DNA from: Armigeres subalbatus
Taxonomy: Eukaryota; Arthropoda; Insecta; Diptera; Culicidae
Direction: 5' to 3'
DNA: 64,000 bases
Assembly (NCBI RefSeq): GCF_024139115.2
Contig: NC_085139.1
Span: 73,203,203-73,267,202, forward strand
Below are positions 11,285 through 22,350 of this stretch, one piece after another. Each line of letters begins with the position of its first letter. The first letter of the stretch is position 1. The notes below the pieces were generated by a model. It did no database searches, was not told the origin of the DNA, and saw only the letters and a program-made list of their open reading frames with translations. The position numbers were made by a program, and so were the translations under genes.

Positions 11285-11735
11285 GAAAGAAGTGAGAAGT
11301 GAAAAGTAAGATGTGAGAAGTTAAAAGCAAGTTGTGCGAAATGGTAATTGAGAGTTGAGAAGTGCTAAGAAGAAGTGAGTAGTATGCAGTGAGAAGAGAG
11401 AAGTGAAAAGTGATAAACGAAAACTGAGACGAGAAATGAGAACTTTGAAAGTGAAAGTGAAAAGTAAGGAAAAGAAAATGAGAAATCTGAAACGAGAAAT
11501 GAGAACTTCTAAAGTGAAAGTGAAAAGCGAGGAAAAGAAAATGAGAAGTAAGAATTTAAATGTGAGAAGTAAGAAGTGAAAAGTAAGAAGTGAGAATTGA
11601 GAACGGAGAAGTGACCAAGTAAGAAGTGAGTAGCGAGCAGTGAGAAGTGATAGGGCAAAAGTGGGGAATGAAGTGAAAAGTAGGAAGTGAGAAGTGGAAT
11701 GTGACTGGTGAGAAGTGAGATTGTGAGCGTTTGAA
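11285..11735. repeat. Purine-rich GAGAAGTGA minisatellite
   Basis: One strand is almost pure A/G over 450 bases, in variants of GTGAGAAGTGAAAAGT with poor periodicity. Opposite-strand (pyrimidine) versions such as TCTCACTTCTCAGTTCTCAC continue at 11795-11855 and 12230-12260, on either side of the MITE. Confidence 0.75.
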
Positions 11736-11859
11736 TGGTGCTTCCTATTTTAATGTAGTTGAAATTAATGTGCAAGCACTTCTTAACATTTCTCAGTATT
11801 CAATTCTCACCAACCTGTACTCACTTCGATCATCTCACTTCTCAGTTCTCACTTTGAAC

Positions 11860-12221
11860 TAGAGATGGGCAAATCGGATCACTTTGATGAACGGCTCAGA
11901 TCTGGGTCATTCATTCTAATGATCCGGATCTTTCAACCGGATCCGATCCTTAGAACAAAACGTAAGGAGAATGCAAAAAAGTGAAACCTTCATTATTCTG
12001 GATCACACTTTTGAACCGTACTTACAATAACTTTACCCTTTCTTGTTTACAAGCGTATGGATTACAAAGAATGGACTTTTTATTTTATTATTTCCTTACA
12101 AATGGTCAAATAATTTGCTGATCTGGTGAACCGGATCTTTTAAAAAATGATCCACGAATCATTCACTCACTTTGGAGATCCGGATCATTTGACCGGTTCC
12201 GGATCTGAACGCACATCTCTA
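11860..12221. mobile_element. hAT-type MITE (TAGAGATG termini)
   Basis: 362-bp element with short terminal inverted repeats TAGAGATGGGC / GCACATCTCTA. The flanking 8-mers are CTTTGAAC (11852-11859) and CTTTGCAC (12222-12229), matching at 7 of 8 positions. An 8-bp duplication and a TAGAG start are hAT-like. The interior is rich in GGATCCGGATC words and contains an inverted 'gatccggatc' pair near each end. Non-autonomous. Confidence 0.7.
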
Positions 12222-12479
12222 CTTTGCACTGTTCACTCCGAACATCTCACTGCTCCCTTCACTTAATAAGGAAACAATTTTAAGTATTCGGCCAATGGCG
12301 TTCGCCCAAGTGACCCCTTCGGCCAAAAATTTTATTTGTTCCTACTTTTATCCTACGGTGGAGCCGGTACGGATGCCACGATTGTCAGTAGATCTTCTTC
12401 TTTCTTCTGTTTCCTGCTTCTCAAAGCTCTGACGTTTCTGTCGTCTTCCGTTGAAGAACCGTCATGTTGCCTTTTTCGA

Positions 12480-12682
12480 GGTCTCAGCTTTCACTTCCAT
12501 TTCAATGACCGTTTTCATCTTACCTTATGTGTCCTGTCCGCCTTCAAAATACTTGTCGCTTGCCGAGGCAAACCGCACGTGATAATGTGTGACAGTCTCA
12601 CAAACTTTGTCAGTACTAACCGAGAACTTGAAGATTTCCGGCAACAGTTTTTGGATCAACAAAATCTTAAACTAAATTAATG
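12480..12682 (+). pseudogene. BEL/Pao integrase relic
   Basis: The C-terminal half of a 114-codon frame (12336-12680) reads CRGKPHVIMCDSLTNFVSTN and then RELEDFRQQF. This matches the BEL/Pao integrase core pattern RRGKP..I..DN.TNF.GA.REL, which includes the second catalytic Asp. Here the usual DN(G/A)TNF reads DSLTNF, and the preceding HLELV..LS segment is degraded (FHLTLCVLSAF). No protease, RT or LTR is visible nearby. A short decayed fragment; family inferred from motif order. Confidence 0.6.
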
Positions 12683-12725
12683 ATTTCGTGTGTGTTACTT
12701 CTACGTGAAGTTAAACGATTTACAA

Positions 12726-13388
12726 TGATATGGAAATGCTAATATCATCTTCCAAACTTGGACGTACATGTTCATGATAGAATTAGAGGCGAAAGTATAG
12801 AATTGATAGTTCCGTTAGGATACGGCAGGCATGAAGAATATTTTTATAGAAGTCGATTTGAAAGCGAGCGGAGGGCAATATTTGTGATGGCACATATCAC
12901 ACGACCTTCCTTCTGCCAAGCTCCCTCAGCAGCAGTGCCTTTCTCTGCTTTGTTCTCTCCGAGGCAGCCAAGTTGGTTGCGACGAGACGGACGCAATGAG
13001 AAAACAGAACTGTGCAATAAAAATCCTATTCGACTAAATGCTGATGTCATATTAGAAATTTGGAGACAGTACTCGTCGATAGCAAATCCTTCCGCACGCG
13101 ATGGCATATGAGCAAGTCAAACCACCTTCCTTTTGCCAGTGGAGATATATCAGCTTCCACACTGATATTCTTCCCTTCCCCTTCATACGGGAGCTTGGCA
13201 GAAGGAAGGTCGTGTGATATGTGCCATCACAAATATTGCCCTCCGCTCGCTTTCAAATCGACTTCTATAAAAACATTATTCATGCCTGCCGTATCCCAAC
13301 GGAACTATCAATTCTATACTTTCGCCTCTAATTCTATTATGAACATGTACGTCTAAGTTTGGAAGATGATATTAGCATTTCCATATCA
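12726..13388. mobile_element. Large foldback element with ~200-bp arms
   Basis: The left arm 12726-12927 and the right arm 13189-13388 are near-perfect inverted copies, starting TGATATGGAAATGCTAATAT and ending in its reverse complement. The matches continue through GGCAATATTTGTGATGGCAC and GACCTTCCTTCTGCCAAGCT. A spacer of about 260 bases separates the arms. The open frames of about 90-117 codons here are by-products of the palindrome. No clear target duplication. Confidence 0.85.
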
Positions 13389-13618
13389 TAACAAAATCTT
13401 GTTTAATTCTCGCACGGTGTCCCATTTTCGAAGGACTCTACAGTTAAGCTACGACAAACTAAACACAATTTCTCACACAATTTTAAGTAAAAGGCATGTG
13501 GGTGGACTTTATATATCAAGCGAAAGGTTTTACTTCATGCTCCTTAGAACAGCTGTGAAAAAACCACAATAAAATTTGTTATTACCTTCAAAATTGATTA
13601 ATCCATAATAGGAACGCA

Positions 13619-13725
13619 TGCACCAGTTGTGGCACTATTCCTAATTTTGGTTCCTTATTTGGCAAATTCCATTGTTTTCTTATGGGACTGGCCAAATAGG
13701 GACCACTAGTGCCACAACTGGTGCA
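13619..13725. mobile_element. Small palindromic MITE (TGCACCAGTTGTGGCAC)
   Basis: 107-bp foldback. TGCACCAGTTGTGGCACTA faces TAGTGCCACAACTGGTGCA, with homology running inward to 'cttatttggc' / 'gccaaatag'. Two further ACAACTGGTRC words at about 13918-13950 suggest a second, decayed terminus. Confidence 0.75.
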
Positions 13726-13729
13726 AAGA

Positions 13730-14600
13730 ACGTTAAAAATTAAGCAAAATCAATTTTTACAATTTTGCTTTGCTTGTTTTGGAGGAGGATTTTTTGGTGT
13801 TGGAGGATTGTTTTGGAGGATCAAAGGTGTTATCGTGTCATATGAATATGCTTTATCGATATGAACTTGGTTCGCAGTGATTTTATTGGTCATTTCGCAT
13901 ATAAAGCACTAGTGCGACAACTGGTGCTATAGCCACAACTGGTACACCTAGCCTGTATGTCCATGTGTCAACAATAGCAGGACTTCATCTAGAAATTTTG
14001 GAGGAGTTAGAAAACCCGGACGACAATTTCCGGGTAGTAACCGTTTGAACGAAGAATGGATCTTTCAAAATGACCATTTCGAAGATATATGTCCTTCCAA
14101 TCCAATAAGAAAGAATGCGTCCTCTAGAATTTAAAGAATTTTATCACCAACGCCTTTGTTCTGGCAACAAGGAGGTCGACCAAATGGAGGCCTCAGCTTA
14201 CCAGTTAGTAAATGTATAATACATAATGTATATCGCTTATAGTCAATCATCCCCGGTGCAGGAAGTGTGCCATCGACGACCAGTCTGTTGTCATTTATAA
14301 GTCATTTCGTGTTTTCTTGGAAGCAAATTAATTCGTCTTGATGCAGTCCGTCGACATCATTTCTCGAGCATAACTGTTTGTCCTGGTAACCTGGAGTAAA
14401 TCTACCGAGCATTAGGTACCGATGTCCAATCGTCGTTTTTGTAGGCACTGACGAGCACTCTTCGGGGACTGATTGCAGCATGTGTGTTGAAATTGAAGAA
14501 CTGGCTGACATAAATCTAATGACTATGTCTGAAACTCGATTTGTGCAATTGCGCAACATGTGAAAGATTTAGTTCGAAAAATATATTGGAGGGTGACCAC
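13730..14600. other. No gene recognised
   Basis: Apart from the ACAACTGGTRC words already mentioned, I see only short frames (85 codons or fewer) without motifs. Confidence 0.4.
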
Positions 14601-14601
14601 T

Positions 14602-14712
14602 TCCTTCGGTGGGATTTGACCAGTACGCTAGACAGGTGTTTTCCCCTACTAAGCTACGAAGGACCTCCATCGTCCTCCGCAGCTTAGAAGGCTACTGGTG
14701 AGATCAAATTTC
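14602..14712 (-). repeat. tRNA-like module with an inverted copy
   Basis: On the minus strand a 62-base block (14602-14663) begins TCCTTCG and ends CGAAGGA, a perfect 7-bp acceptor-like stem. It has a D-arm-like GCTTAGTAGGGG and a T-arm-like TGGTCAAATCCCA. It is too short for a functional tRNA. An inverted partial copy abuts it: CTAAGCTACGAAGGA faces TCCTCCGCAGCTTAG at 14650-14697, and 'atttgaccagta' faces 'tactggtgagatcaaat'. Best read as a tRNA-derived repeat or pseudogene, not a working tRNA. Confidence 0.6.
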
Positions 14713-14737
14713 CAACACTAGGCACATAACCGATCTC

Positions 14738-15627
14738 TGTAACGCGGTGTGGATTTTTTGGAATAATTTTATTGGATTTGCTTAAAGCTTTAGACGTTTT
14801 TATCTTTTTAAGCAAAATCATTTGTAAATATATTATGAAATTAGATTATTATTTTCAATTAATAAATAGCTTTGACGTTTTTATCCTTTTAAGTAAAATA
14901 TTATTTAAATGAGTTGAAGCTTAATTATTAGTCATCAATTATTGTTTGCTTGTTTTTTTTGTTGTAATTACTAGATTATTTGAATTTAATTAGCTTTGGA
15001 CGTTTATCTCTTTTTAAGCAAAATAACGCTTGAATTCGTTAAGTCGAATTGAAGATTCACAGTCCAAAGCGAGACCATAATATTATCAGTATTTGCCCGA
15101 CTATTTGACTGTCTCGGGTGAGGAAATATTTCGAGCGGTTTGCGTCTCGGCTAAGCAAAGTGGTATACTGTTTCAGTGAGTGCAGTAATGGCTCCTGAAA
15201 CTAGATAGCTCTTTTCCAACCATTTGCTCGATCCTGGGAAGGCGCCAAATTGATATCGCCATTTGAATCTATGTACATAACCAGCAATTGCCCTTCAAGG
15301 TTTCTTGAAGGTAGAAATCCTTAAGCTCGTTCATTTTCGCTCGCACTAGAGGAAGAGAAGTATCGCGGTTTCCAAGTTCCGAACAATTTAAAGTATTTCT
15401 ACAAAAGTGATTACGTGGGTAATCGGGGCAAAGGATTTTAGGGTGGTTTTCCAGGTTTCAGCGGGTGATTTTGAAAATTCAGCCAGCAACCGTTCGAGGA
15501 TTTCCCCTGAGAAATTGTCTCAAAAATAGTCGGGCAAGTCAACAGACTGGTGTTCTCTCGTACGCGAGAGTGGCGCTAAAGCCACCAAGGTTTATTAATT
15601 CCCTCAGAAGATTTGCGAACGGTTACA
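14738..15627 (+). mobile_element. 5' LTR of a Ty3/gypsy element
   Basis: The 890-bp LTR starts TGTAAC and ends GTTACA, a perfect 6-bp terminal inverted repeat with canonical TG...CA. It is followed at once by a primer-binding site. The U3 part carries three diverged direct repeats of GCTTTxGACGTTTTTATC...TTTTAAGCAAAAT at about 14786, 14869 and 14991. No second LTR is seen in the window, so length comes from one copy only. Confidence 0.75.
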
Positions 15628-15628
15628 T

Positions 15629-15646
15629 TGGCGCCCAACGTCAAAA
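15629..15646 (+). promoter_or_regulatory. Primer-binding site
   Basis: TGGCGCCCAACGTC lies one base after the LTR end. The TGGCGCCCAAC word is the usual complement of a tRNA-Lys 3' end, used to prime minus-strand DNA synthesis in many retroelements. The match outside the first 11-12 bases was not checked. Confidence 0.75.
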
Positions 15647-15881
15647 TTTTCCAGAAAATTTGTTTCTACAGTTGAATCAATTATTTTGAAGTTTTTTTTA
15701 CAGTATCTTGAATTTGAAATTAGTTGTAAGTTGATTGGAATTTGATAGGTTTATTTTAGATTTGTAGTGAATTGAATTTCTACGATTAACAGTTGAATTA
15801 CGAGGATTAAAAGTAAGTTTTTAAAATTAGATTAGTTGATTTTTTTTTTGTAGTTTAAACTGAATTTGGATAAAACTCACT

Positions 15882-18006
15882 ATGAGTGGTCCGTATATTT
15901 TACCCGAGGCAGAGCATTTGCTTGGGGAGGAAGTTGATTTTGATCTAAAGCTGAGAGGTCAGATAGTCGATCGCAGAGATACTTTAGAAGATCGACAAAG
16001 ATTCCTTCGAAGGCTATTGATGGAGGAGAAAAAGGCTAAAACGGAGCGGAAAGGGAAACATCTTTTTAAAGATGAAATCGATCTAATTAGGGAAAAAGTA
16101 GAAGCGATCTCAGCCAGTTTAAGTAAACGGTTAGATCGAGTGTTAGTCTTGAGATTACGTCATTATCTTATTCGGGCACATAGTGCCGTTATTCAAGATG
16201 AAGCTGAGAAACAGGACAAACGAGAAATTTGCCAGCAGATAAAGGAGATATTGAAGAGTTTCGAACTTAAAGTGTAAATGGGTTCAGAGGAACCATTGAA
16301 GGAGGATAGGAAAGATCAGAAGATTTCAAAAACTAAAGTAGGTGAAGAGAGAGGCACAAAAAGTGCGGAATAAGAGAAGAGTGGAAATAGGAAAGAGGGA
16401 AATAACGAAGAGAAATCAGAAAGCGAAATAGATGAAAAAGCGGCTGAGAAGCAGAAAGAATTAGAGGAAGAGTGGAAGGAATTCATACTATGGAAACAAG
16501 ATAAGATTTTTAATGATGCAAAGAAAAAGAGTGAGAACGATAAAGCCAAAATGTTTGAAGCAGATAAGGAGAGGCAACGGAAACAGAACGTTGATGAGAG
16601 GCCAGCGGAGAGTACTAAGAGCCGGAAATCTCGTTCTGACTATAGATATGAAGACGAAGATACATAGTAAAAGTGAGACTGAAGAAAGCAGTCACGGAAG
16701 GTCGCCGGAGCGCAATAAGAGCCGGAAGTCACGACGAGAAAGAAAGGAAGAAAGACAGTCATAGGGTTGACCGACGGCCACCGAAGAGCGAGAAGAGCCG
16801 GAAGTCACATAGAGAACTTGAACGGCCAGAGAAGTACGATAGACGGCCGCCGGAGAGCAGTAAGATCCGGAAGTCGCGAAGAAGCGTTAGCAGGGAAATG
16901 AAAAGAAGAAACAAAAATACAGTTCAGATAGCAGTTTAGAAAGAAGTGAGAATGAGAAATCTAAAAGGAGGTCAAGCAAATATAATCAGAGTGAGTCAAC
17001 AGATGAAGGGGAACAGAGAAAAATCACAGATCAGGAAGGTCGAAAGATCGAGTGCGAAACACCGGGCGAAGACATCGTGGAAGATCACTGTCGTCTTCAA
17101 GTTCGGAATACAGTAGAAAACATTACAGGAAATCACGAGTAGAAAATTGGGATTTGATTTTTTCAGGAGACGGCAGGTGGATTCAGGTAGAAGATTTTCT
17201 GAATAGAATTCAAAAGTTAGCACGACATGAGGGAGTTTCAAAGATGAACTTCTGATGAATATTCATCGTAGATTAAAAGGTGAAGCGTATGATTGGTGGT
17301 TCACTAGGGAAGCGCACCTTACAAGCTGGAAAAGGTTTGAAAACGAAATCCGTTTCAGATATGGTAATCCAAACAGAGATCGAGGAATCAGGGCTCAAAT
17401 TAGGGAATTAAAGCAAAGGAAGGGCGAAACTTTCATTGCTTATGTAACAGAGGTGCAAAAGTTAAACCAGTGTATGCACCGTCCGTTTTCGTCAAGAACT
17501 TTATTCGAGCTGATTTGGAAAAAATGCGCCCTCATTACCGCTCAAAATTATCTGTTCTAGAGATAGATGATTTAGAGGATCTAATTGAAATCAATCACAA
17601 GATTGATGCCAATGATCCAGGATTTTACAGACCGAATCAGGGAAACAGAAATGATCTGCATCACCTCGAGGTCGAGAGTGATTATTCGAGTCATGAAGAG
17701 GCTGTGAACGCGTTGAAGCCCAACCAACGGGGTGATAAACAAGTCACTTCAAAGCCTCAAGGTCCACAGCAGCAAAAACCAGCAATATCCGAGAATCGTT
17801 TCCAAAGGCAACAAGAGCGAATGCCGAATGCAAGCTCTACAGTAGTTTGCTGGAATTGCAGAAGAACGGGTCACATCTTCAGAGATTGCAAAGGCCCAAA
17901 ACAAATATTCTGCTATGCATGTGGAAACATGGGAAAAACTACCAGGAATTGTAATAATTATCACACATTTCCAATTCGACGGGCAAATAATCCGTCAACA
18001 AACTGA
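15882..18006 (+). pseudogene. gag: Ty3/gypsy gag (broken by frameshifts)
   Basis: The capsid-nucleocapsid region of the element, spread over several frames. The first frame (15882-16277, 131 aa, Met of MSGPYILPEAEHLLGEEV) is charged and helical. A very charged, Lys/Arg/Glu-rich linker follows (about 16280-17040). The capsid-like core comes next (17150-17650: VEDFLNRIQKLARHEG, LKGEAYDWWF, W..FE.EIRFRYGN). Last is nucleocapsid with one good CCHC knuckle (CWNCRRTGHIFRDC, about 17850). A second knuckle is damaged: CYACGNMGKTTRNC has Lys where the zinc-binding His is expected. Frameshifts or stops lie near 16277, 17236 and 17560. Its product would form the virus-like core around the element RNA, but this copy cannot make it intact. 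Confidence 0.8.
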
Positions 18007-18017
18007 TTGCGGGGTGT

Positions 18018-19740
18018 TTGAAGGGGAATCCAGGCACTTCGCAAGTTAAAGGAATTCCCGTAGGCAATAATTTAGGACAATTTAAAAATTCTATTCTTCA
18101 GATTAAAGTTGATCCAAGTGCGTGTCCGCACATTAAGGTCGATATACTAGGGACAGAGGTTGTAGCACTCCTAGATTCTGGCGCAGGACTTAGTGTCATG
18201 AGCACTCTTAATATTATAGAGTCTCATGGGCTCAAGATTTTGAAATCTAATGTTAGGATCTGTACCGCCGACGATACAGAACATGTATGTTTAGGTTACG
18301 TAAATGTACCTTACAAGCTTGGTTGTGAAACCAGAGTGGTTCCAACGCTTATAGTTCCAGGAATTAAAAAGCCTCTACTTTTAGGCATGAATTTTTGGAA
18401 AGCCTTCCAAATTCGGCCTATGATAACTTCCCAGAATCGCATTGAAGAGCTAGAGTTGACATGGACGTCTGATTTGACAGAGAAATCCGTGATCAATTAC
18501 CTGAGGATCGAGGATGGGTTGAACGAAGAAAATAAAGTCATTAATCTCTCTGTACATTTAATGGATACTTTAGAAACACCTCAAATTTTGTTTGGTCAGC
18601 CAGAAGTAGATGAATCATTGGACATTCCTACTTTGGATTTGCCCAGTAATCCAGGGGAAGCTTTTGATAATATTGAGACGGAGCATGAACTGTCTCCAGC
18701 CCAGAGAGACCAATTACAGGAGGTTCTCCGTGGGTTTGATTGTACCAGCCAAGGGCGTCTTGGCAGAACGACTTTGATAGAACATGAAATTGAAGTAATT
18801 GAAGGTACGAAGATGAGGGAGCTACCTATGTACCGTTATTCTCCCCATATCTGGAAGAAAATCGAGAAGGAACTGGAGAGATGGAAGGAATTGGACGTAA
18901 TAGAGGAATGTGTGACAGAATTTTCTAGTCCCTTGGTTCCTGTGAAAAAGGCCAATGGGAAGATACGGGTGTGCCTCGACTCTAGAAGGCTAAACAACAT
19001 TACCAAGAAAGACGCATACCCGATGCGCAACATGAGTGAAATCTTTCACCGGCTTAAAAAGGCCAAATATTTTAGCGTCGTTCATGTGAAAGACGCGTAT
19101 TTTCAAATACCACTAAAGGAAAATTCGCGCAATTATATTGCATTTCGTACCCCCAAAGGACTATTCAGGTTAAAGGTGGTACCATTTGGCCTCAAAAATG
19201 CACCTTTTACTATGACGAGGTTGATGAACCTCGCCATCGGTTTTGATTTAGAACCCAAGGTGTTTATATATCTGGATGATATCATAATTATCAGTGAGAC
19301 GTTCGTAGAGCATTTGCTTCTTCTAAAAGAAGTGGCCGCTAAGCTAAGAAATGCGGGTCTCACAATCTCGGTTGAAAAAAGCCGGTTCTGTCAGAAACAG
19401 GTGCGCTATTTGGGCTATTTGCTTACCGAAAACGGTCTAAGCATTGCAAGTTGTAAGCTAGAACCAATATTGAATTATCCTAGGCCAAAGACCATAAGGG
19501 AGGTCAGGAGATTGATGGGACTAATGGGATTTTACCAGAAGTTCATACCACGTTATAGCCACCTGACAGCAGCAATCACCGATTTATTAAAGAAATCAAA
19601 AAAATTTAAATGGTCTGAAGAAGCGGAAGAGGCTCGTCACAATTGAAGGCAGTCATCACTTCAGCACCAGTGTTAGGTAATCCAGATTATACTAGACCAT
19701 TCATTATTGAAACGGTTACAACTCTCGCCATATATTGTTG
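18018..19740 (+). pseudogene. pol: Ty3/gypsy pol: protease and reverse transcriptase, truncated
   Basis: A 542-aa frame (18018-19646). A retropepsin-type aspartic protease comes first (LLDSGAGLSVMS, catalytic Asp near residue 53; GMNFWKAF at the end). The reverse transcriptase follows: SSPLVPVKKANGKIRVCLD, PFGLKNAPFTM, then the catalytic box YLDDIIIIS near residue 417, and KSRFCQKQVRYLGYLL with RRLMGLMGFYQKFIP in the connection. One Asp-containing motif reads VHVKDAYFQIPL, where VDLKDAYFQI is usual. After 19646 the sense continues for about 30 codons in another frame (AVITSAPVLGNPDYTRPF) and then stops matching near 19735. RNase H, integrase and the 3' LTR are absent. It therefore carries both a frameshift and a 3' truncation. 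Confidence 0.9.
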
Positions 19741-20090
19741 AAGGGTGTTAAATTGTTGAAGCTCCTTGACATAAATATAACTGAATCATGTAATCCATAT
19801 TCTGTGTTTATGACATCACGTCTTAGGAGTTCTCGTGGTCCTGTTCAGGAGCATACCAGCCAAGCTGGGACAAGATGACTGACGAATCTGACTTTTCTAA
19901 CAATATTTCGACTACAAATACATCTTGTGATCATTTTCTTCAGAGATCGCAGTTCAACTCAGGTTTTGGTAAGTTTATATACAAAATTGTATGAAAATCT
20001 TTCATCCACTGATTTGGTGTATATAGGATGAAAGCAATTAGTTACTGAGCATAAAACTTAAAATTTTGTTTCCATATGTCACCTGTTTAA
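19740..20090 (+). other. Unassigned stretch with a splice-donor-like site
   Basis: After the pol break there is a short frame (MTDESDFSNNISTTNTSCDH..., about 19875-19970) running into GGTTTTGGTAAGTTTATA, a good 5' splice-site consensus. It could be the last visible exon-like piece of a spliced retroelement mRNA, or chance. No family recognised. Confidence 0.25.
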
Positions 20091-22160
20091 AACGGTGGCT
20101 CTGCCGTGGTCACAACAAAAAAGACAAATACTAGACTCGGCAACACTGTCGAAGCAACCACCAGTCTGTATCCCCAATCCATCGGCTGTCCGTTCCGCAG
20201 CCACTCATCTTCAAGTCCTCCCCGGTTCGAAATGGCACCCGAAATCGAAACCAAGCAATCTCTCTAATGAATATTGATGAGCACGGAGATAAAGTTTTTT
20301 TTTCCGCTCTCTTCTTGTTCTGATCCAGTCCTAGCAAAGATTGTTTGCTATTTTTGTGTCATGCATCGGAAAAGGGACGATTTCGTGGTTGGCACTCCAT
20401 GGTGTAGTTCGTCTCCATCGAAGCCGAGCGAGCCAAGTGAGCTTCAGCTCTGTAATACGGCGACCGACGACGGATTTCGCAAACAAGAAATGGACCGTAT
20501 AGAAATCCGGTCCAATCCAGTGTGGTTCGGTAAGGTGCTTATGAATCTTTAATTTTGTGCAGCAGTGCGGCAGTTTTTATGGCAGGGATGGGGAAATCTC
20601 TCACGGAAACGGAAAACGCAAACATGCCCCATGGTGGTGCCGTCTGCAGCGGAAGTGCAGGAAATTAGAATATGCATTCTATGTGATGTCTGTCGTAATT
20701 TTCGGAGGAACATTCACGTCCTCATGTTCATGTTCCCATAGCTCTGGCAAAGGTTGGTAGGTGAAAATGTCGTCTTAGCAATTTTACAAGCAGAGCCAAG
20801 AAATAAGAAAGGCACCTTTTGCGGCGTTCGGAACGCGCGCTGTCAGCTGCAGTGGAAAAAGTTTTCCCCTTTTGCGCTGTGAATTGTCGCTTCCGCAGCG
20901 TGCCTCTGCGGATTGCGCTGGGATCCTCCTATATGAAAACGGGGCGGTCGGTTCAAGTTGTTGACTTCATTGTGTGACCCCCTGCGACGACAACGACGGT
21001 TGGTGGTAGCCAGGCGATAACACTTGTTTGACACTCAATTTAATCCCGCCGGAAATGTGGTTCAGCTTTGACGCCCTACGGGGTGTGTCCGATGATATTT
21101 GTTAGCTTGCTGGAACGGAATTGGTTTGGAGTGGAAGGTTGCAACAGTAGTGGTTTTTGTTTGTAGGATCATATTGCATGTGTGTCCTGACCTTTATTTT
21201 AGTGGAAAATATTTTAATAAAATCCGAAATAATTAAAAGAACAATCAAGTGTTAATGTATAAATGCTATACGGCATAAAATTGTAAGGAAGCTAAAAGCT
21301 GAAAAAAAAATTGGAACAACTTCCTTCTAATGATTTGATGAATTTTTATTTGGGACCGTATTATTTGACCTTTTCTATTCATATTTGAAATAGATCAATC
21401 TTCATTCAGTTCATTCTGCTTCAGAAAATTGATTACAAACATTTATTATTATCGATTATGTTCTAATTGAAACATTCTTTATTCTTCCAGGTATGTATCT
21501 CTAACAATCATTCATATGGGCTCCAAATCGTTAATCGTGAGTATGATCTGAAGATCAAGAGCATTTTTCATTCCAAAATCATTATACATACTTTTTATTT
21601 TAAGTCGGTTTTACTCTCCAGTTATTTCGATTCACAAGATTCTATAAAATATATACCCAAATGGGTACACGCCTCAACTCCTGTAATAAATTCATCATTA
21701 TGAGGCGGACCTCAGACCTTCATCACGTTGATCGAGGCGAACACTCCCCGAACCGGACCAAATCCTCCAAAATGATCCCTTGCCACGGACGATGTTGACC
21801 CACTTCTCTGATAAATGTACTTCACCGGACGATGTGACAGTTATTACTCGTAAACGCCGTCCAACCACCACTGAACGTCAACCGTTCGGGCAGCCATCTT
21901 CATCATCGTCGACCCCTCGCGTCCCATCAACTGGAAGGCAATCACTCAAATCATTCCTCACCTTAAGGACGGGGTTATGTGGTTCAACCTTTTTTTCCTC
22001 CACACAGCGAGCCTTGTTACTACATCATCCTTAAAGTTAAGGAAATTCCTACCCCACCCCTTTCACTGCCCTGGGGGGAGGCACGACATCGTCATTTGTG
22101 TCTTGTTTTGGACCAGGCAGTGGCAGCAGCCAGCCTCTCCATCATCGTCGTCGTTTAACT
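20091..22160. other. No gene recognised
   Basis: Mixed-composition DNA with several 60-92-codon frames and no motif I can name. GC-richer pockets at 20560-21090 and 21700-22160 could hold exons or untranslated sequence of a host gene, but nothing in the sequence proves it. Confidence 0.4.
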
Positions 22161-22164
22161 TTTA

Positions 22165-22350
22165 AGGCTCCCCCAGACCTAAGCGATTTCATCGCCGCGA
22201 CGGCGACAACTAGTCGCCGCGATTCTATCGTTGAGTCGCTGCAGGCAATGTTCTATTTACGCTTCCATACCAACGACGACAGAATCGCTGTCGCCAAGCG
22301 ATAGAATCGCGTCGCGAATGTCGCGTCGCGTGTGTTTGGGGGAACCTTTA
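22165..22350. mobile_element. Probable MITE with GGxTCCCCCA termini
   Basis: The ends GGCTCCCCCAGAC and GTGTTTGGGGGAACC are inverted copies. The interior is palindromic and CG-rich, with repeated GCGATTCTATCG, TCGCCGCGACGGCGAC and GTCGCGTCGCG words. A TTTA-like duplication may flank it. The frame at 22098-22304 is a by-product. Confidence 0.5.

Noticed and set aside
12758..13356. ORFs of 87-117 codons
   Set aside because: They fall in the arms and spacer of the large foldback, with mirror-image frames on both strands.
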